A stretch of 64,000 nt of DNA from contig JAHWKW010000001.1 of assembly GCA_019347675.1 (NCBI GenBank), positions 62,001-126,000 of the forward strand, read 5' to 3'. Within the stretch, counting starts at the first letter, position 1. Each line of letters opens with the position of its first letter. The notes under the pieces were generated by a model that made no database searches, was not told where the DNA came from, and was given only the letters and a program-made list of their open reading frames with translations. Of this stretch, positions 1-10,057 are shown one piece after another. The stretch is from Actinomycetota bacterium. Lineage in GTDB: Bacteria > Actinomycetota > Nitriliruptoria > Nitriliruptorales > JAHWKO01. The position numbers were made by a program, and so were the translations under genes.

Positions 1-2136
1 GCCGACCGCCTCGAGCAACGGCAGGTCGGAGTGGTTGTCGGCGTACGCGTACGAGGCGGCCAGGTCCGCCCCGGTCCTGTTCGCGTAGCGCCGCAGCCAC
101 GCGGAGCGGGCCTCGCCGACCAGCGGTGGGCGGATCAGGATCCCGGTGCAGATGCCGTCAGCGTCGGTGGCCAGCTCCGCGGCGACGATCTCGTCGAAGA
201 GCGGAGCCAGCGGAAGCGCCAGCAGATCGAGGGCACCGGTGATGAGGATCGTGCGGTGGCCGGCGCTACGGTGGGCACGGATGCGGCGGATCGCCTGCGG
301 TGATGCCCGTTGGAGGATCAGCTCGGCGACCTGGTCCTCGACGAGCCGACGCAGTGCCGCCAGGGACGCACCTTCGTAGCGGCGGTAGAAGTGACGCAGG
401 AACCCCTCGCGGGTTCGTCGCTCGGCAATCAGGTACCGGGGAGCATCCCATGCCAGCGTGCCCGCGTGGCGGACCCAACCCGCGCCGTCGGCCTCGGCCA
501 TGCGCAGCCACAGGTACGACTCGACCACGTTGGTGGCCACCACGGTCCCGTCGAGGTCGAAGATGGCCACCGCGGAACCGTTGGAGGGCAGTCCGTCGGC
601 GGGAGTCATCGACGGCCGCGACCGCGGCTGCGGCTCACGCAGCGACGCGGACACGCTGGGGCAGTGCACGTCCTTGAGGTAGTGGGGCCAGTCGAAACCG
701 GCCGCGTCGAACGGGAAGCGGCGTTGATCGTCCGGGTCCAGTGACCGCAGCAGCCTGTGGGTGCGATCGTCGGTGTAGATCACCTCGATGTCGACGTAGG
801 CACCGTAGAGGTCGGCGTACCGGCGCATGAACTCCACCTGGCGGCGGCGGCGGTAGATGCGCCGAGCGAGCGTCCGCGTCCGTTCCGACCGCGGCAGCCA
901 CTCCACGGCCGTGTCGGCGAACTCGACCAGCCGCTCGCCCGCACGCAGCAGCCGCATCACCCGGGAGGTGCCCGGGAACTCCCAGCGGGGCGGGTCGACC
1001 GGACCGTGGTCGCGGTCAGGGATGGGATGTTCGACGAAGTACTCGCGGACCAGCTCGTACAGCGTGCGGAAACGCAACGGGTTCCGTGCGCCGGAGCACA
1101 CGTGGTAGTAGGCATGTCCCGAGTCCTGCGGCGGGTTGGCGGCGATCGCGATCAGGGCGTTGACGACCAGGTCGACCGGGATGAAGTCGATCACGCCGTC
1201 GGGGATCCCGGGGAACTCGACCAGCGCCCCGCGTCCGAAGCCGAGGATGATCGGCTCGGCCATCTTGAACCCCACGATCCATCCCGGCCGCGGATGGCGC
1301 AGCGCCGACTCGATGATCGAAGGCCGCACGACCGACAGCGGCAGGTCGGCGCAGACCTCCTCGGCGCAGCGCTCCCCCAGCGCCTTGGTGAAGGTGTACA
1401 CGTCCGGCCAGCCCAGGCTCTGGGCACGCTTCCGCCCCCGCTCGACGAGGTGGTCGTCCACCCACTCGCGGCGGCGGCGCTCCGCGTCATCGGCAACCGC
1501 TTTGGGACCGGCCTTGCGGTTCTCGCCGCGCGCGTCGTCCAGCAGACGCTCGAGGAGCTCGGACTCGCGCGAACGGCGCTCGACGTGCTGGCGGGCGTGG
1601 CTGGCAGCGTCCGCTTCCGCCCGCCAATCGACAGCGTGCTCGAGCGGCGATTCCGGGATCACGCCCTGGGTCACACCGGCGACGTAGGCGGTGGAGACGT
1701 GCACGACGTGCGGTGCGCCACCGGCCTCCTGCACCGACCGGTACAGCCGCTGCACCCCGACGACGTTCGTGCGGAAGGCCGCATCGATGGGCGAATCGAA
1801 CTCGACGCTGCCGGCGAGGTGGATCACCACGTCGATGTCGCCGGGGATGGACGGCGGCTCACCGGTGACGTCGCCCTCGACGACCTCGATGCGTTCGTCG
1901 AGGAACGCGTCGACCGCCTCTGCACCGATCCGGTCACGCAGCGGCTCGAACACGGGTGCGGTCAGCAGCTGGGCGACCCGGTCGCGGGCGGCCACCCCAT
2001 CCTTGGAGCGGACCAGCAGGACCAGGCGGGTCTCGGGAAGGTCAGCGAGGACCCGCTCCAGCAGTGCCTGACCGAGGAAGCCCGTGACCCCGGTCAGGAA
2101 CATCCGCTTCCCGGCCAGCCGGTCAGCGATCGGCAC
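1..2136 (-). CDS. Fatty acyl-CoA reductase / HAD hydrolase fusion (3' end cut off)
   Basis: The first ~500 residues are an extended SDR of the male-sterility/fatty acyl-CoA reductase type: a TGVTGFLG dinucleotide-binding motif near residue 12 and the catalytic YTFTK (YxxxK) near residue 247. From about residue 520 a second domain starts with IFDLDGT, the HAD nucleophile motif, and reaches ADNHSDLPLL, the HAD motif IV, just before the window ends, so only a C-terminal tail is missing. Such SDR-HAD fusions are known in actinobacteria and are linked to reduction of long-chain acyl thioesters for lipid or wax synthesis; the HAD partner's substrate is unknown. Start is GTG at 2136 behind GGAGG. 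712 codons are visible. The role is inferred from family; the domain order is seen. Confidence 0.85.
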   Translation of the reverse strand, partial: MPIADRLAGKRMFLTGVTGFLGQALLERVLADLPETRLVLLVRSKDGVAARDRVAQLLTAPVFEPLRDRIGAEAVDAFLDERIEVVEGDVTGEPPSIPGDIDVVIHLAGSVEFDSPIDAAFRTNVVGVQRLYRSVQEAGGAPHVVHVSTAYVAGVTQGVIPESPLEHAVDWRAEADAASHARQHVERRSRESELLERLLDDARGENRKAGPKAVADDAERRRREWVDDHLVERGRKRAQSLGWPDVYTFTKALGERCAEEVCADLPLSVVRPSIIESALRHPRPGWIVGFKMAEPIILGFGRGALVEFPGIPDGVIDFIPVDLVVNALIAIAANPPQDSGHAYYHVCSGARNPLRFRTLYELVREYFVEHPIPDRDHGPVDPPRWEFPGTSRVMRLLRAGERLVEFADTAVEWLPRSERTRTLARRIYRRRRQVEFMRRYADLYGAYVDIEVIYTDDRTHRLLRSLDPDDQRRFPFDAAGFDWPHYLKDVHCPSVSASLREPQPRSRPSMTPADGLPSNGSAVAIFDLDGTVVATNVVESYLWLRMAEADGAGWVRHAGTLAWDAPRYLIAERRTREGFLRHFYRRYEGASLAALRRLVEDQVAELILQRASPQAIRRIRAHRSAGHRTILITGALDLLALPLAPLFDEIVAAELATDADGICTGILIRPPLVGEARSAWLRRYANRTGADLAASYAYADNHSDLPLLEAVG

Positions 2137-2316
2137 CGTTGCCTCCCCAAGCCACTCGAGCAGCTTCGCGGCGTGATGGCCCCGTCGACCACTCGAGGAG
2201 CAGCCGTCACCGGTGGTGACCAGGGGCGCACCACGGTGACGACCCTATACCGCACGGGCGCTGAAGATCGCTGGCCGACCGCCGCGGGCGGCCCCCACGA
2301 CGTTGATCAGCGGGCG

Positions 2317-3948
2317 TCAGTCGGCGATGGCAGAGGAGCGATCGGACGAGAGCATCAGCTGGCGCACCGGGAGGTCACAGGGCCGGCACAGGCCGAAGCC
2401 CTGTCCGCAGTGCACGCCGAGGTCCTGCAGCGTGCGTAACTCCTCGGGGTGTTCGATGCCCTCGGCGACCAGCCGCTTGCCGTTCTCGTGTGCGAACGTG
2501 ACCAGCGACAGAGCCAGCGAGCGACGCACGGGATCGATGTGGACGTCACGCGTGAGGCTGAGATCCAGCTTGATGATCGTCGGATCGAGACGGACGACGT
2601 GACGGAGGCTGGCGAACCCGGCCCCGGCGTCGTCCACGGCGAGGCGCACCCCGTGCTCCGCTAAGAGCCGCAGCGCCGCGTGGAGCGTGGAGTAGTCATC
2701 CACGGGAGCGTGCTCGGTCACCTCGAGCACCACGCGATCGCCGGGGTAGCGTGCGATCAGGTCGTGGAAGCGCTCGCTCTGCACCGTCGACGGCGAGACG
2801 TTCACGGCGAGGTACGCGTCGGGAGGCAGCTGCGCCATCCCGTCCAGTGCTTTGCGCGCCGCCGCGACCTCCAGCTCGAGCCCCAGACCGCCCTCGTGTG
2901 CGTCGTCGAACCAGGCGTGGGGCGGGCGGTTCGGCAGGGTGAGGAACCGGCTGAGTGCCTCGACCCCCACCAGCTCCCCGGATCGCAGGTCGTAGATCGG
3001 TTGGTAGACGGTGCCCGGGTCGCCTGCGTCGAGCGCGCGGCGCACCCGCCCGAAGGCTTCCTCGCGTGCTTGGTGCTCGGCGGTGTTGCCGGACTGCAGC
3101 GTGTACGCCAAGGCGAGCTCCTGGTTGAGCCGCTCCGCGAGGGAACGTTCGTGACGGTCGAGCGCCTCGGTGATCTTCACGTACTGAGAGAGCAGGCCGG
3201 CGGCGGGGACGGCGAACTGCGCACCCCGCAGCAGCACGCTGGCCCACCACAACGCCCCGAAGAAGCGGTACGCGGCGACGTCGAGCGCGAGATCCCACAA
3301 CAGGAACGCCAGGCCGATGGTGATCCACGCCTCGGACCAGCTGGCGCGCTGCGCGACCCGGCGCATCCACGCCACGGTCACGGCGACCGCGGCGAACAGG
3401 AGTGCGGACACAGCGACGCGGTAGGTCGTGGTGAACGTCCCATCCGGGCGCGCGAGTCCAGGCATGGGCACCCCGACCGGCTCCAACGCCGCCAGGATGG
3501 TCACCCCGACGCCGATCGCGACCAGCCACCGTCGCCATGTGGCGGCTGGCTGCGGTTGCGCGAGCGCCGCCACCGCGAAGGCGATCAGCGTCGCGTGCCA
3601 CACCAGGTACAGGGCAGCGGCCGCGTTCGGTCCGGTGTTGAGCATGTCGCCACCGCGCAGGAAGCTCGGCAGGCTCACCGCGGTCAGGCCCACACCGAGG
3701 GCTGCCACGAAGTACCCGGGGGTCATCCACTCCAGCAGCGGCTCGTGACGGACCCGCGTGGTGACACCCAGCAGGTAGCCGACGAGGACAGCGGCGAGGA
3801 ACGCCACCGTGTAGACGATGACGGCCGTCGGCAAAAGACCCTGCAGCGGCTCAGCGACGGCCCCGACCAGCGCCACCACGACCGCCGCGACGATCGTCGC
3901 AACGGGGATCGCCACGGCGTTGACCGTGTGTGCCGGCCTCTCGTCCAT
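2317..3948 (-). CDS. Membrane-anchored EAL-domain c-di-GMP phosphodiesterase
   Basis: The N-terminal ~290 residues form about eight hydrophobic segments, followed by a short linker and a complete EAL domain. Active-site landmarks are present: GVEALSR (EAL motif), NVSPS, LEVTEH, DDAGAG (the DDFGTG equivalent), KLDLSL, VAEGIE and GQGFGL. The enzyme is therefore expected to hydrolyse c-di-GMP at the membrane in response to an unknown signal; no GGDEF domain is fused. I chose the ATG at 3948 because hydrophobic sequence follows at once and the upstream stretch (3949-4062) looks AT-richer and promoter-like. An in-frame GTG at 4062 would add 38 residues. Single gene between the acyl-CoA reductase and the radical SAM gene, all on the minus strand but well spaced. 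Confidence 0.85.
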   Translation of the reverse strand: MDERPAHTVNAVAIPVATIVAAVVVALVGAVAEPLQGLLPTAVIVYTVAFLAAVLVGYLLGVTTRVRHEPLLEWMTPGYFVAALGVGLTAVSLPSFLRGGDMLNTGPNAAAALYLVWHATLIAFAVAALAQPQPAATWRRWLVAIGVGVTILAALEPVGVPMPGLARPDGTFTTTYRVAVSALLFAAVAVTVAWMRRVAQRASWSEAWITIGLAFLLWDLALDVAAYRFFGALWWASVLLRGAQFAVPAAGLLSQYVKITEALDRHERSLAERLNQELALAYTLQSGNTAEHQAREEAFGRVRRALDAGDPGTVYQPIYDLRSGELVGVEALSRFLTLPNRPPHAWFDDAHEGGLGLELEVAAARKALDGMAQLPPDAYLAVNVSPSTVQSERFHDLIARYPGDRVVLEVTEHAPVDDYSTLHAALRLLAEHGVRLAVDDAGAGFASLRHVVRLDPTIIKLDLSLTRDVHIDPVRRSLALSLVTFAHENGKRLVAEGIEHPEELRTLQDLGVHCGQGFGLCRPCDLPVRQLMLSSDRSSAIAD

Positions 3949-4187
3949 CGGACGGTAGGCCGTGTTGACGTCTGAGCTGGTGTATTGGCCAACGTCCTGT
4001 GACAAACTTTCACCCCATGGGGATACCCATTCCGTGAGCGCCGCGGCACGCCGGCCGGTCACGGGTCCGCCGGGGAGGCCGCCCCCCGTTCACTCACAGC
4101 GATGCCGACACTACGCGCAGTAGCACCCGAGCGATCGGGCGTGCCCGTCCGAACGTGCAGTGGCGGCCCGGCCGTCGACGGGACGCG

Positions 4188-5201
4188 TCACCGCAACGCG
4201 GGCAGGCGGCGCCACCGCGTGTCCAGACGCCACAGCCCCGCCGCTCGCGCCGTCGCCAGTGCCTGGTCGAACTCCGACGAGGTGATCCGCCGGTCGATGT
4301 CGCCGTACCGGTCGGTGGTCGTCACCTTCCAGTCGGGGCGGTACTGGTCCATGATGTTCAGGTACAGGTCGGCCGAGAGTCCGGCGAGGAACTCGATGAT
4401 GGCGCGAGCGTCGTCGACGAGGCCGGGCATCACCAGGTGGCGGACCATCACACCGCGGAGCGCCAGTCCGTCACGGTCCACGATCAGGTCGCCGACCTGT
4501 GCGTGCATCGCCGTCACGACCCGCCGGGCGATCTGCGGGTAGTCGCGCATCCCCAGGTAGCGGTGGCAGTGCTCGGGATCCCACAGCTTCAGGTCCGGCA
4601 TGTAGACGTCGACGACCCCGTCCAGCAGCTTGATGCTGTCGAGGCTGTCGTAGGCGCTGGTGTTGTAGATGAGCGGCAGGTTCAGGCCACGCTCGACCGC
4701 CACCGGGAGCGCCTCGAGGACCTGCGGCACGACGTGCTCGGGGGTCACCACGTTGATGTTGTGACAGCCGGCGTCCTGTAGCCGGAGCATGATCGCGGCG
4801 AGGTCGGTGGCGGTGACCTCGTCGCCCACGGGGCGCTGGCTGATGTCGCCGTTCTGGCAGAACACGCAGCGCAGGTTGCACCCGGCGAAGAAGATCGTCC
4901 CTGAACCGCGCCAGCCGCGGAGCACATCCTCTTCTCCGAAGTGGGGGAAGGCGCTGGCGACCCGCGCGTGGCGGCCGATGCGGCAGGCGCCGAGGCGGTC
5001 GGCGAGGCGGTCGACGTCGCGGCAGGGTCGCGGGCACACCCGGCAGGGAGTCAGCAGATCGCCGGCGGCTTCGGCGCGTTGGGCCAGGACACCGGCTTCG
5101 TGCGCCTGCACGTAGGCGGGGACGAAGCCCGCGCGCGGCCGTTGGAACCGCCCGCGGCCGTCGACGTGGTCAGGGACCTTCCAGCTGCGGACACCGACCA
5201 T
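4188..5201 (-). CDS. Radical SAM protein of the PflA-like COG1313 type
   Basis: 337 residues. The radical SAM motif is C108-x3-C112-x2-C115 (GCNLRCVFCQ), which binds the 4Fe-4S cluster that cleaves S-adenosylmethionine. An additional N-terminal cysteine set (C53, C56, C60, C73) precedes it, as is usual in this PflA-like subfamily and suggestive of a second metal site. The remainder reads as a TIM-barrel-like domain (NVVTPEH, VYMPDLKLWD). Activating-enzyme relatives form glycyl radicals, but no glycyl-radical enzyme is next to it, so the substrate is not predictable. Start ATG 5201; a gap of about 240 bases separates it from the EAL gene. Confidence 0.8.
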   Translation of the reverse strand: MVGVRSWKVPDHVDGRGRFQRPRAGFVPAYVQAHEAGVLAQRAEAAGDLLTPCRVCPRPCRDVDRLADRLGACRIGRHARVASAFPHFGEEDVLRGWRGSGTIFFAGCNLRCVFCQNGDISQRPVGDEVTATDLAAIMLRLQDAGCHNINVVTPEHVVPQVLEALPVAVERGLNLPLIYNTSAYDSLDSIKLLDGVVDVYMPDLKLWDPEHCHRYLGMRDYPQIARRVVTAMHAQVGDLIVDRDGLALRGVMVRHLVMPGLVDDARAIIEFLAGLSADLYLNIMDQYRPDWKVTTTDRYGDIDRRITSSEFDQALATARAAGLWRLDTRWRRLPALR

Positions 5202-5363
5202 GTCGTCCCCCGACCGGGTCGCTGATCAGAGCGTCACGGGAGCGACGCTACCGGCCGGTGACGGGTCGGTGGGGTTCGGCGGCGCCGCCTTCTTCACGTG
5301 GCTGTGGTGTGCACGCCGCGTCGCCCGAGCGGGGGACGTGGCGCTGTGGTAGGAGGAGGTCGC

Positions 5364-6704
5364 ATGGAGACGCATGCGCCAGCTTTCACGATCCAGGACG
5401 CGATCGACGACATCGGGTTCGGGCCGTTCCAACGCAAGCTCATGCTCGTGGCCGGGCTCACGTGGGCCGCAGACGCCGCGGAGGTGCTGCTGATCGCCTT
5501 CGCACTCCCCGACATCACCCGGGAGTTCGGACTGGACTCCTTGCAGGCCAGCCTGATCGTGACCGCCACGTTCCTCGGGATGCTCGTCGGGGCGTGGTTC
5601 TGGGGGAACATCTCCGACCGCATCGGTCGGCGCACCGGCTTCCAGCTGACCGTCTTGATCTTCGCCGTGTTCGGTGCCGTATCGGCCCTCGCACCCAACG
5701 CGCTGTGGCTCGCGATCCTGCGGGCCATCACCGGATTCGGTCTCGGGGGGGCGTTGCCGCTGGACTTCTCGCTGTTCGCCGAGTACCTGCCCAGCCAGCG
5801 GCGTGGACGCTACCTGGTGCTGCTGGAGAGCTTCTGGGCGCTGGGAACGATCGTCGCCGCGGGACTCGCCTGGCTGCTGGTCCCCACGGTCGGGTGGCGG
5901 CCGCTGCTGGCCTCCACGGGGGTCGCGGCTTTCCTCGTGCTGTGGATCCGGGCGCAGATTCCCGAGTCGCCCCGCTACCTCGCCACGGCGGGGCGCCTCG
6001 ACGAGGCACGTGCCGTGCTGGCCAAGGTCGCCGAAGCCAACGACCGCCCGACGCCCCCGCTCGAGGAGGCCGTCCCCGCCACCCGCCCCGCCACGACGCC
6101 GGCGACGTTGTGGGAGCCGCGGTTCCGACGCCGCACCACCATGCTGTGGTTGGCGTGGTTCGGGATCTCGCTCGGCTACTACGGCATGTTCACCTGGCTG
6201 CCCAGCGTGTTCGTCGGCCGCGGTTTCACGTTCCTCGACACGTTCCAGTACACCTTCATCCTGGCGCTGGCCCAGATCCCCGGGTACTTCTCCGCCGCCT
6301 ACCTCGTCGAACGCTGGGGACGGAAGCCGACCTTGGCGTCCTACCTCGCGGTCGCGGGGGTCTTCACCTACCTGTTCGCCACCGTGTCCACCACCGCCTG
6401 GGTCGTCACCTCCGCGGTGCTGATGAGCTTCTTCGCCCTCGGGGCGTGGGGAGCGCTGTACGCCTACACCCCCGAGCTGTACCCGACCGAAGCACGTGCC
6501 ACCGGGGTGGGATGGGCCAGCGGCATGACCCGCATCGCCGGGGCGATCGCCCCGGTCGTGGGCGGGCTCCTGTTGCCCATCTCGCTGGTGGTGGCGCTCA
6601 CGATCTACGCCGTCGGGTTCGTGGCTGCGGCCGCCGCGGTCGCGCTGCTCGGTGTCGAGACGCGCGGCGAGCCCCTGCTCGACATCGGCGGCGGAGCAAC
6701 CTGA
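5364..6704 (+). CDS. MFS transporter, sugar/aromatic-acid symporter type
   Basis: 446 residues with about twelve membrane segments. MFS loop motifs are visible: GNISDRIGRR after TM2 and RITGFGLGGALPLDFSLFAEYLP-type sequence around TM4-5, then ERWGRK after TM8 and ELYPTEARATGVG late in the protein. This is the NiaP/sugar-porter-like branch, importing small organic acids, vitamins or sugars by cation symport; the substrate cannot be told. Start is ATG 5364, preceded by AGGAGGAGGT; a longer frame from 5298 has no better start. It converges on the GH13 gene with a 6-base gap. Confidence 0.85.
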   Translation: METHAPAFTIQDAIDDIGFGPFQRKLMLVAGLTWAADAAEVLLIAFALPDITREFGLDSLQASLIVTATFLGMLVGAWFWGNISDRIGRRTGFQLTVLIFAVFGAVSALAPNALWLAILRAITGFGLGGALPLDFSLFAEYLPSQRRGRYLVLLESFWALGTIVAAGLAWLLVPTVGWRPLLASTGVAAFLVLWIRAQIPESPRYLATAGRLDEARAVLAKVAEANDRPTPPLEEAVPATRPATTPATLWEPRFRRRTTMLWLAWFGISLGYYGMFTWLPSVFVGRGFTFLDTFQYTFILALAQIPGYFSAAYLVERWGRKPTLASYLAVAGVFTYLFATVSTTAWVVTSAVLMSFFALGAWGALYAYTPELYPTEARATGVGWASGMTRIAGAIAPVVGGLLLPISLVVALTIYAVGFVAAAAAVALLGVETRGEPLLDIGGGAT

Positions 6705-6710
6705 AGCGGT

Positions 6711-8360
6711 TCAACCGGTGGCCAGCGACCTGCCTCGGCCTTCCTCGCTGCGGCCCCGCAGCCAGCGGTAGCCGTACCCCTCGATCGCCAGGACCTGGCC
6801 CTCGGGCGGGGCGTACGCCGAATCGGCGAAAACGTCAGAGACGAACGCCAGCTCCGTGAGGATCCCGAGCTTGACCCGGCACGCCTCCGGCGAGAAGTTG
6901 GCCAGGACGATCACGACCTGGTCGAACAGGCGGTAGGCGATGGCCAGGACGCCGTCCACACCGGTGTCCAGCACGTCCCAGGTGCCGGAGCCGATCTCTG
7001 ACTGCTGCCGCCGCACGCGTATCAGCCTTTGCATCCAGTTGAGGAAGGAACCAGGGTCGACGCGCTGTGCGGCGACGTTCATATCCTCGTACCCGTACGG
7101 TCCTTCGCTGATGACCGGTCGTGCGATCGTCTCCGGATCGGCACTCGTGAAACCGGCGACCGCGTCGGACGACCACTGCATCACCGTCCGCACCGACATG
7201 CGTTCCCCGGCGGAGAGGTCGTCGCCCATGCCGATCTCCTCGCCGTAGCGCAGCATCGGCGCGCCCGGCAGCGACATCACCGCCGTGTAGGCCAGCTCGA
7301 GCCGGCGCCGGTCGCCGCCGAGCATGGGAGGAAGACGTCGGCGGATCCCTCGCTTGTAGACCTGCATGTGCGGCTCCGGCGCGAACGCGCCCATGACCTG
7401 CCCACGCTCGTCCTGGCTCAGCTTGGTGAGATCCAGCTCGTCGTGGTTCCGCGCCCAGTTGACGTAGACGCATCCGGTCGGAGGCACCGGCACGTCGTTC
7501 AGCCCCCGGCGCAGCGGTCCCGCGTCCTCACGAGCCAGCGCCAGGAACAGCTCGTTGTTCCACACGAAGTTGAACATCAGGTTCACGCGACGGCCGTCGC
7601 CGAAGAACGCGATGTAGTCGTCGGCGTCGACGTTCGCTTCGGCGAGGACGACACCTTCGTGTGTGTACTCGTCGACGATCGCTCTCATCTGTTCGATGAA
7701 CCACAGCCCGTCATCGGTCGGGTCGGCCCAACGCGCCTTGTGCGCGATGAACGGCGCAGCGTCGATGCGGAACCCCGCCACGCCGAGCTGCAACCAGAAC
7801 TCCATCACCTTGAAGATCTCGTCGCGCACCTGCCGGTTGGCGAGGTTGAGGTCGGGCTGGTGGGCGTAGAACCAGTGTAGGTAGTAGGCGTCGACCTTCT
7901 CCTCGTAGGTCCAGACACCCTCCTGAACCCCCGGGAAGACCGGGCCGTACCGCAGGTCCGCGACCGGCTCCTCACTCCAGACGTAGTAGTCGCGGAACTT
8001 CGAGTCGGGGTCGGCCAGTGCCTGCTGGAACCACAGGTGTTCACGCGATGTGTGGTTGATGACCAGGTCGATGATCACCCGGATGCCACGCTTCTCCGCG
8101 TCACGGACGACGCGGACGAAGTCGCCCAGGTTGCCCAGGCGCGGGTCGACGCTGTAGTAGTCGGTGATGTCGTACCCGGCGTCGCGGTTGGGAGACGGGA
8201 AGAACGGTTGGAGCCAGATGCAGTTGACGCCGAGCGCGGCCAGGTAGTCGAGGCGGGCGTGGACGCCGGACAGGTCACCGATGCCGTCACCTTCGCTGTC
8301 GTCGAACGCTTCGACGTCGATGGCGTAGAACGTCGCGTTCTCGTACCAGGCTCTTCTCAT
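6711..8360 (-). CDS. GH13 enzyme, trehalose synthase / alpha-amylase family
   Basis: 549 residues. The four GH13 regions are recognisable: DLVINHTS, GFRIDAAPF (catalytic Asp near 198), VLAEANV (catalytic Glu near 240) and NHDELD (transition-state Asp near 306). The N-terminus (FYAIDVEAFDDSEGDGIGDL) resembles trehalose synthases/maltosyltransferases, which interconvert maltose and trehalose, but the usual maltokinase partner is absent. Start ATG 8360 is supported by GGAGG ten bases upstream; the frame remains open far upstream but that part lies antisense to the next gene and is not coding. It is divergent from a second GH13 enzyme, sharing 113 bases of promoter region. Confidence 0.88.
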   Translation of the reverse strand: MRRAWYENATFYAIDVEAFDDSEGDGIGDLSGVHARLDYLAALGVNCIWLQPFFPSPNRDAGYDITDYYSVDPRLGNLGDFVRVVRDAEKRGIRVIIDLVINHTSREHLWFQQALADPDSKFRDYYVWSEEPVADLRYGPVFPGVQEGVWTYEEKVDAYYLHWFYAHQPDLNLANRQVRDEIFKVMEFWLQLGVAGFRIDAAPFIAHKARWADPTDDGLWFIEQMRAIVDEYTHEGVVLAEANVDADDYIAFFGDGRRVNLMFNFVWNNELFLALAREDAGPLRRGLNDVPVPPTGCVYVNWARNHDELDLTKLSQDERGQVMGAFAPEPHMQVYKRGIRRRLPPMLGGDRRRLELAYTAVMSLPGAPMLRYGEEIGMGDDLSAGERMSVRTVMQWSSDAVAGFTSADPETIARPVISEGPYGYEDMNVAAQRVDPGSFLNWMQRLIRVRRQQSEIGSGTWDVLDTGVDGVLAIAYRLFDQVVIVLANFSPEACRVKLGILTELAFVSDVFADSAYAPPEGQVLAIEGYGYRWLRGRSEEGRGRSLATG

Positions 8361-8473
8361 CCCGGCCTCCTGGCCATGCCGCTGCCGTGGCCACCAACCG
8401 TACGACGCGGACGGCGTTGCTCCGTTCGGACGCTCCCTACCCTTCAACAGACACAACCGCCGGACAGGTGTGG

Positions 8474-10057
8474 ATGGCTGAGCCCAGCGTCGTTCCCGAC
8501 CATCCACCGGCGACGGTCGTCGAGGAGCCCCTCCGACCGGCGTCGCCATGGTGGCGGTCGGGCGTCGTCTACCAGATCTACCCGCGATCGTTCGCGGACT
8601 TGGACGGAGACGGCGTCGGTGACCTGCCCGGCATCCGGGCCCGGCTCGAGTACCTGCGGTGGCTGGGGGTCGACGCGCTGTGGCTCTCACCGATCTACCG
8701 CTCTCCGATGGCGGATTTCGGGTACGACGTGTCCGACCACTGCGACATCGATCCGTTGTTCGGAACGATGCACGACTTCGACGCGCTTCTGCGTGACGCG
8801 CACGACCTGGGGATCCGGGTTCTGCTCGACTGGGTGTCCAACCACACCTCCGACCAGCATCCCTGGTTCGTGGAGTCGCGCCGGTCGCGGCGCTCACCGA
8901 AGCGCGATTGGTACATCTGGCGTGACGGGTCACCGGATCGGCCACCCAACAACTGGAGGGCAGCGTTCGGCGGATCGGCCTGGGCCCACGACGACCGCAC
9001 CGACCAGTGGTACCTGCACCTGTTCCTGCCCGAGCAGCCCGATCTGAACTGGGCCAACGCCGACGTCGAAGCCGCGATGCACGACGTGCTCCGGTTCTGG
9101 CTGGATCGAGGGGTCGACGGTTTCCGGGCCGACGTCGTGCACCTGATCGGGAAGGACCCTGCGCTTCCCGACCAGCCACCGGAGCTGGCCGACCGCGACC
9201 TCGTCTCCGTCCACGATCATCCGGGGACCCACGAACTGCTCAAGCGGGTACGCAAGGTCCTCGACGAGTACACGGGCGACCGGATGATGGTGGGAGAGGT
9301 CAACCTCGAATCGGTGGAGCGGATCGCGCCGTACTACGGCGACAGGGACCAGCTCAACTTGGTGTTCAACTTCTCGCCACTGCACGCGCCGTGGGACGCT
9401 GCGACGTGGCGCGACGCGATCGAGGCGGTCGTCGTCACGCTCCATCCCCGGCGGGCGTGGCCGACGTGGGTCCTGTCCAACCACGACGTGCCGCGTCACA
9501 GGAGCCGTTACGGCGGCTCGCTGCAGCGCGCACGTGCGGCAGCCGTGCTGTTGCTGACGTTGCCGGGGACACCGTTCCTGTACCAGGGTGAGGAGCTGGG
9601 TCTGCTCGACGCCGACGTTCCCGCCGATCGCCGTGTCGACCCCGGGGGGCGTGACCCGTGCCGGGCCCCCATGCCGTGGTCGGCCGACCCGCCGCACGGG
9701 TGGGCCGCTCGTCCGTGGCTACCGTGGCCGCCCGGCCCGGCCCGCCACGCCGTCGAGACGCAGCAACGGGACGCGACGTCGATCTTGCGGCTGTACCGGG
9801 ATCTGATCGCTGCGCGTCGGCGCTCCGTCGCCCTGGCGGTCGGCGACTGGACGCCTCTGGACACCGCCGATGGGGTCCTCGGCTACCGGCGGAGGGCGGC
9901 AAGCGACCAGCGCACGGTCCTGGTCAACTTCACCGACCGGCCACGGCGGGTCGAGCTCGACACGACCCCCGTGGTCGACATCTCCTCGGTTCGTCGCGGA
10001 GAAGGTGAACCCTTCACCGGTCAGCTGCCCGCTGACGGCGCCGTGGTGCTGCGGTAG
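8474..10057 (+). CDS. GH13 alpha-glucosidase
   Basis: 527 residues. GH13 motifs: DWVSNHTS, GFRADVVH (nucleophile Asp near 219), VGEVNL (acid/base Glu near 274) and LSNHDVPRH (Asp near 337). The short GGRDPCRAPMPW stretch is typical of oligo-1,6-glucosidase/alpha-glucosidase enzymes that release glucose from short alpha-glucosides in the cytoplasm; no signal peptide is present. ATG 8474 was preferred over an upstream in-frame GTG/ATG at 8387 because the added 29 residues are unlike the family and would occupy the divergent promoter. With the neighbour on the other strand it probably handles alpha-glucosides or trehalose. Confidence 0.88.
   Translation: MAEPSVVPDHPPATVVEEPLRPASPWWRSGVVYQIYPRSFADLDGDGVGDLPGIRARLEYLRWLGVDALWLSPIYRSPMADFGYDVSDHCDIDPLFGTMHDFDALLRDAHDLGIRVLLDWVSNHTSDQHPWFVESRRSRRSPKRDWYIWRDGSPDRPPNNWRAAFGGSAWAHDDRTDQWYLHLFLPEQPDLNWANADVEAAMHDVLRFWLDRGVDGFRADVVHLIGKDPALPDQPPELADRDLVSVHDHPGTHELLKRVRKVLDEYTGDRMMVGEVNLESVERIAPYYGDRDQLNLVFNFSPLHAPWDAATWRDAIEAVVVTLHPRRAWPTWVLSNHDVPRHRSRYGGSLQRARAAAVLLLTLPGTPFLYQGEELGLLDADVPADRRVDPGGRDPCRAPMPWSADPPHGWAARPWLPWPPGPARHAVETQQRDATSILRLYRDLIAARRRSVALAVGDWTPLDTADGVLGYRRRAASDQRTVLVNFTDRPRRVELDTTPVVDISSVRRGEGEPFTGQLPADGAVVLR

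Noticed and set aside
757-2439. 560-codon plus-strand open frame
   Set aside because: It is antisense to the acyl-CoA reductase/HAD gene; its translation has low complexity and no family resemblance, as expected for shadow frames in high-GC DNA.
8361-9179. Upstream extension of the minus-strand GH13 frame to 9179
   Set aside because: The extension is Arg-rich noise antisense to the other GH13 gene; the RBS and family N-terminus fix the start at 8360.
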